Positions 59,119-64,000 of a stretch of 64,000 nt of DNA are shown piece after piece; within the stretch, counting starts at the first letter, position 1; the number at the start of each line of letters is the position of its first letter. The stretch lies in the NCBI GenBank assembly GCA_035652075.1, contig DASREL010000110.1:68049-132048 (forward strand). Direction: 5' to 3'. A program made the translations under genes and the position numbers. Under the pieces are notes generated by a model. That model searched no databases. It had not been told where the DNA came from and saw only the letters and a program-made list of their open reading frames with translations. Origin of the DNA: Gp6-AA45 sp035652075. Its GTDB lineage: Bacteria; Acidobacteriota; Vicinamibacteria; Vicinamibacterales; CAVVIG01.

Positions 59119-62048
59119 CCAACCACTTTTGGCGGACGCTCGAAGAGCGCGCGGACGATCCCGCGTTCCAGGAACGCCTGTACAACGAGTTCCCGTCGCA
59201 GATCGAGGCGATTACCGATCCGGTCGAACGGCGCACGTTCCTGAAGTTGATGGGCGCGTCGCTGGGACTCGCGGGCGTGACCGCGTGCACGCGGCAGCCG
59301 ACCGAAAAAATCGTCCCGTATGTGCGGCAGCCCGAGGAGATCGTCCCGGGCCGTCCGTTGTTCTTCGCCACGTCGATGGCGCTCGGCGGCGTCGCGACCG
59401 GACTGCTTGTCGAAAGTCACGAGGGTCGGCCGACGAAGATCGAAGGCAACCCGCTGCATCCCGGCAGCCTGGGCGCGACGGACGTGTTCGCGCAGGCTGC
59501 CGTGCTCGGCCTCTACGATCCCGATCGATCGCAGACGCTGACGAACGTCGGCGACATCCGTCCATGGTCGGCGTTCCTCGGTGCGATCCGCGCGGCACTC
59601 ACGGCGCAAGCGCCGCTCAAAGGCGCGGGACTGCGCATCCTGACCGAATCGGTCAACTCGCCGACGCTCGCGGCGCAGATTCGCGACGTGCTCGCGAAAT
59701 ATCCGTCCGCCAAGTGGCATCAGTGGGATCCGGCGAGCCGCGAAAACGCGCGCGCGGGATCGAAGGCGGCGTTCGGCGAGTACGTCGACGCGATCTACAA
59801 GCTCGAAAACGCGGACGTCATCCTCGCGCTCGACGCCGACTTCTGTGGCGGCGGGCCCGGCAGTCTCCGCTACGCGCGCGACTTCGCCGCACGCCGCAAT
59901 CCGAAAGATGCGGAGCGGATGAATCGGCTCTACGCCATCGAGACGATGCCGACGCCGACGGGTTCGCGCGCGGACCATCGCCTGCCGGCGAAACCCAGCG
60001 CGATTCCGTCGCTGGCGCGGTCCATTGCGAACGCGATCGGGGCTGGTGGGGCAGGTCGGGCGGGTGAGGCAGGTAAAGACGCGAAATTCGTTGCCGCCGT
60101 CGCGAAGGATCTTGCCGCGCACCGCGGGCGTTCGCTCGTGATCGCGGGCGACGCGCAGCCGGCCGACGTCCACGCGCTCGCCCACGCGATGAACCAGGCG
60201 CTCGGCAACGTCGGGCGCACGGTCGTCTATACGCAACCGGTCGAAGCCGAACCGGTCAACCAGCTCGACTCGATCCGCGATCTCGTCGCCGACATGGCGG
60301 CGGGCAAGGTCGACGTCCTCGTCATCCTCGGCGGCAACCCGGTCTACACCGCGCCGTCGGACCTCAACTTCGCTGACGCGATGGGCAAAGTGCAGCTGCG
60401 CGTGCACCTGAGTCTGTACGACGACGAGACGTCGGCGCTGTGTCACTGGCAGATCCCGGAAGCGCATTTCCTGGAAGCATGGAGCGACGCGCGCGCGTAC
60501 GACGGCACCGCGTCGATCGTCCAGCCGCTCATCCTGCCGCTCTACGGCGGCAAATCGGCGCACGAAATCATCGGCGCGATGAGCGACAAACCCGAACGCA
60601 GCGGCTACGACATCGTCCGCGAGTTTTGGAAGGTCGACCCCAAGAACGATCAGGAATGGCGCCGGTGGCTGCACGACGGCGTGATTCCGAACACGGCGCA
60701 CGCGCCGAAGACGGTGACCGCCAAATCTGAACTCTCACCTCTGAAATCTGACATTTCAGGATTCGAGATCGCGTTCCGCAACGATCCCTGCGTGCTTGAT
60801 GGTCGGTTCGCGAACAACGGGTGGCTGCAGGAGCTGCCGAAGCCGATCACAAAAGTGACGTGGGACAACGCGGTGTTCGTCAGCCCCGCGACCGAAGCGA
60901 AGCTGCGCGGAACGAGTACGCCCTCGTTCCAGGGTGGTGAACACGGACAGATCATCAGCGACGTCGTCGAGATCCGCGCGAACGGCAAGTCGGTGCGCGG
61001 CGCGATCTTCCCCGTCGCCGGACATCCTGACGACTGCGCGACTCTGCACCTTGGCTACGGCCGCACGCGCGCGGGCCACCTCGGAACCGGCACGGGATTC
61101 GATGCGAACATCGTGCGCACGAGCGCGTCGCCGTGGATGGCCGGCAGCGCCGAGCTCGTGCACACCGGCGAGAAGTTCTCGGTCGCGTGCACGCAATACC
61201 ACCACCTGATGGAAGGGCGCGGGCTGATCCGCGTCGCGACGCGCGAAGAATTCATCAAGGATCCGAAGTCGATCAAGGAAGGCGACGAAACGCCGCCGCG
61301 GACGATCACGTTGTATCCCGACTTCAAGTACGAGGGCTACAAGTGGGGCATGGCGATCGACGTCAACGCCTGCATCAACTGCAACGCGTGCGTTGTCGGG
61401 TGCCAGGCCGAGAACAACATTCCGGTCGTCGGCAAGGACCAGGTCCTGCGCGGACGCGAGATGCACTGGCTGCGCATCGACAGCTACTACCGCGGACCGG
61501 CGGACAATCCCGAGACGTACTTTCAGCCGGTGCCCTGCATGCAGTGCGAGAACGCGCCGTGCGAAGTCGTCTGTCCGGTTGGCGCGACCGTGCACAGCCA
61601 TGAAGGCCTGAACGATATGGTCTACAACCGCTGCGTCGGGACGCGCTACTGCTCGAACAACTGCCCGTACAAAGTGCGCCGTTTCAACTTCCTGCTGTAC
61701 CAGGACTGGGATACGCCGAGCCTCAAGCTCGGACGCAATCCTGACGTCACCGTCCGAAGCCGCGGGGTAATGGAGAAATGCACCTACTGCGTGCAGCGGA
61801 TCAACAAAGCCAAGATCGATTCCGAGAAGGACGACCGGCGCGTCAAAGATGGCGAAATCCAGACCGCATGTCAGCAGGCGTGTCCGGCAAACGCGATCGT
61901 GTTCGGCGACCTGAACGATCCGTCGAGCCGTGTGACGCAGTTGAAGAAGGAAGAACGCAACTACGAGCTGCTCGGCGAGCTGAACACGCGTCCGCGGACG
62001 ACCTATCTGGGCGCGATTCGCAACGTGAACCCGGAGTTGGGTGACTGA
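59115..62048 (+). CDS. actB: Alternative complex III subunit B (molybdopterin-like plus iron-sulfur domain)
   Basis: 977 residues. Twin-arginine-like signal (ERRTFLKLMGASLGLAGVTAC), a large molybdopterin-oxidoreductase-like domain (about 70-720) and a C-terminal ferredoxin domain with four clusters of cysteines: CINCNACVVGC, CMQCENAPCEVVCP, CVGTRYCSNNCPYK and CTYCVQRI with CQQACP. It carries electrons from the membrane subunits toward the haems. Two in-frame inserts are repeat-derived: a Gly/Ala tract near 60040-60080 and SELSPLKSDISG at 60723-60760. ATG 59115 overlaps the actA stop. Confidence 0.95.
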   Translation: MTNHFWRTLEERADDPAFQERLYNEFPSQIEAITDPVERRTFLKLMGASLGLAGVTACTRQPTEKIVPYVRQPEEIVPGRPLFFATSMALGGVATGLLVESHEGRPTKIEGNPLHPGSLGATDVFAQAAVLGLYDPDRSQTLTNVGDIRPWSAFLGAIRAALTAQAPLKGAGLRILTESVNSPTLAAQIRDVLAKYPSAKWHQWDPASRENARAGSKAAFGEYVDAIYKLENADVILALDADFCGGGPGSLRYARDFAARRNPKDAERMNRLYAIETMPTPTGSRADHRLPAKPSAIPSLARSIANAIGAGGAGRAGEAGKDAKFVAAVAKDLAAHRGRSLVIAGDAQPADVHALAHAMNQALGNVGRTVVYTQPVEAEPVNQLDSIRDLVADMAAGKVDVLVILGGNPVYTAPSDLNFADAMGKVQLRVHLSLYDDETSALCHWQIPEAHFLEAWSDARAYDGTASIVQPLILPLYGGKSAHEIIGAMSDKPERSGYDIVREFWKVDPKNDQEWRRWLHDGVIPNTAHAPKTVTAKSELSPLKSDISGFEIAFRNDPCVLDGRFANNGWLQELPKPITKVTWDNAVFVSPATEAKLRGTSTPSFQGGEHGQIISDVVEIRANGKSVRGAIFPVAGHPDDCATLHLGYGRTRAGHLGTGTGFDANIVRTSASPWMAGSAELVHTGEKFSVACTQYHHLMEGRGLIRVATREEFIKDPKSIKEGDETPPRTITLYPDFKYEGYKWGMAIDVNACINCNACVVGCQAENNIPVVGKDQVLRGREMHWLRIDSYYRGPADNPETYFQPVPCMQCENAPCEVVCPVGATVHSHEGLNDMVYNRCVGTRYCSNNCPYKVRRFNFLLYQDWDTPSLKLGRNPDVTVRSRGVMEKCTYCVQRINKAKIDSEKDDRRVKDGEIQTACQQACPANAIVFGDLNDPSSRVTQLKKEERNYELLGELNTRPRTTYLGAIRNVNPELGD
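60723..60760. repeat. AAATCTGA-type repeat with hairpin, in frame inside actB
   Basis: Two copies of AAATCTGA (60723-60730 and 60744-60751) and a perfect inverted repeat CTGAAAT-N5-ATTTCAG (60741-60759). AT-rich compared with actB, read in frame as part of a linker (KSELSPLKSDISG). Looks like a dispersed intergenic-type repeat captured inside the gene. Confidence 0.55.
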
Positions 62049-63472
62049 TGTCCGATCGTCCGCAAACACTCGCCGGACCGTCCGTGCCGGAAGCGGCGAT
62101 GGCGCAAGGCGTCTCGTCGCCGCCGGTGATCGCGCCCGGCCACACGCTCGGATCCGTTACCGACAAGATCAGCTCGATCGTCCTGACGCGCAAGACGCCG
62201 ATGGGCTGGTGGTTCGGCTTCCTCGTCGCCTTCGCGATCGTCAACGTGCTGATGATCTCGCTGGCGTGGCTCTTCGTGAAAGGCACCGGCATCTGGGGCA
62301 TCAACATCCCGGTCGGCTGGGGCTTCGCCATCGTCAACTTCGTGTGGTGGATCGGTATCGGTCACGCCGGCACGCTGATCTCCGCGATCCTTCTGCTGTT
62401 GAAGCAGTCGTGGCGGACGTCGATCAATCGGTTCGCTGAAGCGATGACGCTCTTCGCTGTCGCCTGCGCCGGCATCTTTCCGCTGATCCACACCGGACGT
62501 CCGTGGCTCGCCATCTACTGGCTGTTCCCGTACCCGAACACGATGCGCGTCTGGCCCCAGTTCAGGAGTCCGCTGATCTGGGACGTGTTCGCCGTCTCGA
62601 CGTACGCGACGGTCTCGGCGCTCTTCTGGTTCGTCGGCTTGATTCCCGACCTTGCGACCCTTCGCGATCGATCGCAGTCGCGCGTCGGCCGCGTCGTCTA
62701 CGGCATGCTTGCGATGGGCTGGCGCGGATCGGCAGCGCACTGGCATCGATACGAGACGGCGTACTTGCTGCTCGCGGGGCTCGCGACGCCCCTCGTCGTC
62801 TCGGTCCACACGGTCGTCAGCTTCGACTTCGCGATTGCGATTCTGCCGGGCTGGCACACGACGATCTTTCCGCCGTATTTCGTCGCCGGCGCGATCTACT
62901 CCGGCTTCGCGATGGTGCTGACGCTCGCGATTCCGATTCGCGCGATCTACCACCTCGAAGACTTCATCACGATGCGCCACTTGCAGAACATGGCGAAAGT
63001 CATGCTCGTGACCGGACTCATCGTGGCCTACGGCTATCTGACGGAAGCGTTCGTCGCCTGGTACAGCGCCGACAAGTTCGAATGGTTCGTGCCGGTCAAC
63101 CGCTCGACTGGCCCGTACTGGTGGTCGTACTGGGCGCTGATTCTCTGCAACATCGCGATCCCGCAGGCGCTGTGGTTCAAGAAGATCCGAACCAACGTTC
63201 CGGTGCTGTTCGTCATTTCGCTGATCGTCAACGTCGGCATGTGGCTCGAGCGCTTCGTCATCGTCGTCACCAGCCTGCATCGCGACTTCCTGCCCTCGTC
63301 GTGGGGCATGTACTCGCCGACGATCTGGGACTGGGGCACCTTCGTCGGGACGATCGGCCTGTTCCTCGCGCTGCTGTTCCTGTTCTTGCGCTTCCTCCCG
63401 ATGATCTCCATCGCCGAGATGCGGACGATGGTGCCGGAAGCGCATGTGGATGAGGACCTCCGTGTCATCTAA
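62048..63472 (+). CDS. actC: Alternative complex III subunit C (NrfD/PsrC-like quinol-binding membrane protein)
   Basis: 474-residue integral membrane protein with about ten helices and the NrfD-type core (WWIGIGHAGTLISAILLLLK, FPLIHTGRPWLAIYWLFPYPN, HTVVSFDFAIAILPGWHTTIFPPYF). It is the predicted quinol-oxidising subunit. ATG overlaps the actB stop (TGATG); it overlaps actD by 23 bases. Confidence 0.95.
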   Translation: MSDRPQTLAGPSVPEAAMAQGVSSPPVIAPGHTLGSVTDKISSIVLTRKTPMGWWFGFLVAFAIVNVLMISLAWLFVKGTGIWGINIPVGWGFAIVNFVWWIGIGHAGTLISAILLLLKQSWRTSINRFAEAMTLFAVACAGIFPLIHTGRPWLAIYWLFPYPNTMRVWPQFRSPLIWDVFAVSTYATVSALFWFVGLIPDLATLRDRSQSRVGRVVYGMLAMGWRGSAAHWHRYETAYLLLAGLATPLVVSVHTVVSFDFAIAILPGWHTTIFPPYFVAGAIYSGFAMVLTLAIPIRAIYHLEDFITMRHLQNMAKVMLVTGLIVAYGYLTEAFVAWYSADKFEWFVPVNRSTGPYWWSYWALILCNIAIPQALWFKKIRTNVPVLFVISLIVNVGMWLERFVIVVTSLHRDFLPSSWGMYSPTIWDWGTFVGTIGLFLALLFLFLRFLPMISIAEMRTMVPEAHVDEDLRVI

Positions 63473-64000
63473 GTCACCGGCGCTCTACGGCCTGATGGCG
63501 GAATTCGAGGATCCGACGACGCTCGTCGAGGCGGCGATCGCGACGCGGCATGCGGGCTACACGTGCGTGGACGCGTACTCGCCGTACCCGATCGAAGAAC
63601 TGCACCATGCGCTGCACACGCAATCGACGAAGCTGCCGCTCGTCGTGTTGATCGGCGGCTTGATCGGCTGCATCGGCGGCTACGCGATGCAGTACTGGAT
63701 TTCGGCGGTGTCGTATCCGATCAACGTTGGCGGACGGCCGTTCCACAGCTGGCCGGCGTTCATCCCGGTGACGTTCGAGTGCACGATTCTCGCGGCGGCG
63801 CTCTCGACGGTACTCGGCATGCTGGCGCTCAACGGGCTGCCGCAACCGTATCACCCGGTCTTCAACGTGCCGCGATTCGCGCTCGCGAGCCGCAATCGCT
63901 TTTTCATCTGCATCGAGGCGATCGATCCGAAGTTCGACGTCGAAGGCACGCGCAAGTTTCTTGAATCGTTGAATCCTCGTGAGGTCACGACCGTTGCGGA
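63450..64000 (+). CDS. actD: Alternative complex III subunit D (DUF3341 membrane protein), truncated by the window edge
   Basis: Open to the right edge, 183 codons visible. Starts ATG at 63450 (a GTG at 63462 is an alternative) inside the end of actC. Begins with ALYGLMAEFEDPTTLVEAA and CVDAYSPYPIEELHHALH, two helices (LPLVVLIGGLIGCIGGYAMQ and PVTFECTILAAALSTVLGML), then NRFFICIEAIDPKFD. This DUF3341 pattern identifies ActD, which anchors in the membrane with ActC/ActF. The rest of the operon, including ActE, ActF and probably a terminal oxidase, lies outside. Confidence 0.93.
   Translation, partial: MRTSVSSKSPALYGLMAEFEDPTTLVEAAIATRHAGYTCVDAYSPYPIEELHHALHTQSTKLPLVVLIGGLIGCIGGYAMQYWISAVSYPINVGGRPFHSWPAFIPVTFECTILAAALSTVLGMLALNGLPQPYHPVFNVPRFALASRNRFFICIEAIDPKFDVEGTRKFLESLNPREVTTVA

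Noticed and set aside
59109..60701. 530-codon open frame antisense to actB
   Set aside because: Composition of a shadow frame, contradicts a clear actB, and has no homology I can recognise.
1..64000. CRISPR arrays, tRNA/rRNA genes, insertion sequences, prophage, integrase or attachment sites
   Set aside because: None seen by reading both strands; the repeats present are short palindromes or simple purine-rich words without spacer-repeat structure, and no transposase or integrase is encoded.

Overview
This is a GC-rich, gene-dense bacterial chromosome segment with no gene-free stretch longer than about 180 bases. The content fits an Acidobacteriota genome, most likely a Vicinamibacteria-type soil lineage: three ADOP/MacB-type orphan permeases (one with its PadR repressor), a Ser/Thr kinase fused to WD40-like repeats, many large secreted peptidases (S9, S41/tricorn, M16, M61), a sortilin/BNR-repeat protein, a TonB-dependent receptor with a carboxypeptidase-regulatory domain, and an alternative complex III operon. 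This assignment is inferred from gene families, not from a marker gene. I found no rRNA, tRNA, CRISPR array, prophage or transposase.

Layout. 1-11 kb, minus strand: PadR, ADOP permease, PEP-mutase-like enzyme and a second ADOP permease (runs off the left edge), preceded by a TonB-domain protein, a 1070-residue BNR-repeat protein and a metallophosphatase. 11-17.7 kb, plus: ADOP permease, M20 amidohydrolase, receptor-like Ser/Thr kinase. 17.7-23 kb, minus: ECF sigma factor, FecR-like protein, small secreted protein, tricorn-like protease. 23-29 kb, minus: purE, purK, two paralogous secreted proteins, S9 peptidase. 29-37 kb, plus: an M16 peptidase pair, a DUF4139 protein, an NTF2-like protein, a glutamyl-endopeptidase-like S9 enzyme. 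37-43.3 kb, plus: tightly overlapping ABC ATPase, ABC permease, lectin-fold protein, TonB-dependent receptor, ferric-reductase-like membrane protein. 43.2-46.9 kb, minus: rhodanese, argininosuccinate-lyase-like enzyme, 27-residue membrane peptide, sodium:solute symporter. 46.9-58.3 kb: FAD oxidase, malic enzyme, M61 peptidase, SGNH esterase, agmatinase-family enzyme, amino-acid permease, thioredoxin-fold protein, zinc-ribbon protein, alpha/beta hydrolase. 58.4 kb to the end, plus: actA-actB-actC-actD of alternative complex III.

The most important observation is two probable selenoproteins whose reading frames look truncated by a TGA. In a secreted rhodanese (TGA at 46568-46570) and a two-domain thioredoxin-fold disulfide oxidoreductase (TGA at 56267-56269), the frame continues past TGA into exactly the missing half of the domain. 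In both, TGA sits where a redox Cys is expected, the next base is C, and a stem-loop with a bacterial SECIS-like geometry follows. In the rhodanese, the extended frame ends in a GTGA stop/start overlap with the next gene.

A second theme is small palindromic repeats of the REP type (conserved GTAG plus a hairpin). About ten copies occur here. Four genes take their TAG stop codon from the GTAG of such an element, and three genes carry copies read through in frame. Other dispersed simple repeats lie in intergenic gaps and inside coding regions, including two in-frame tracts in actB.
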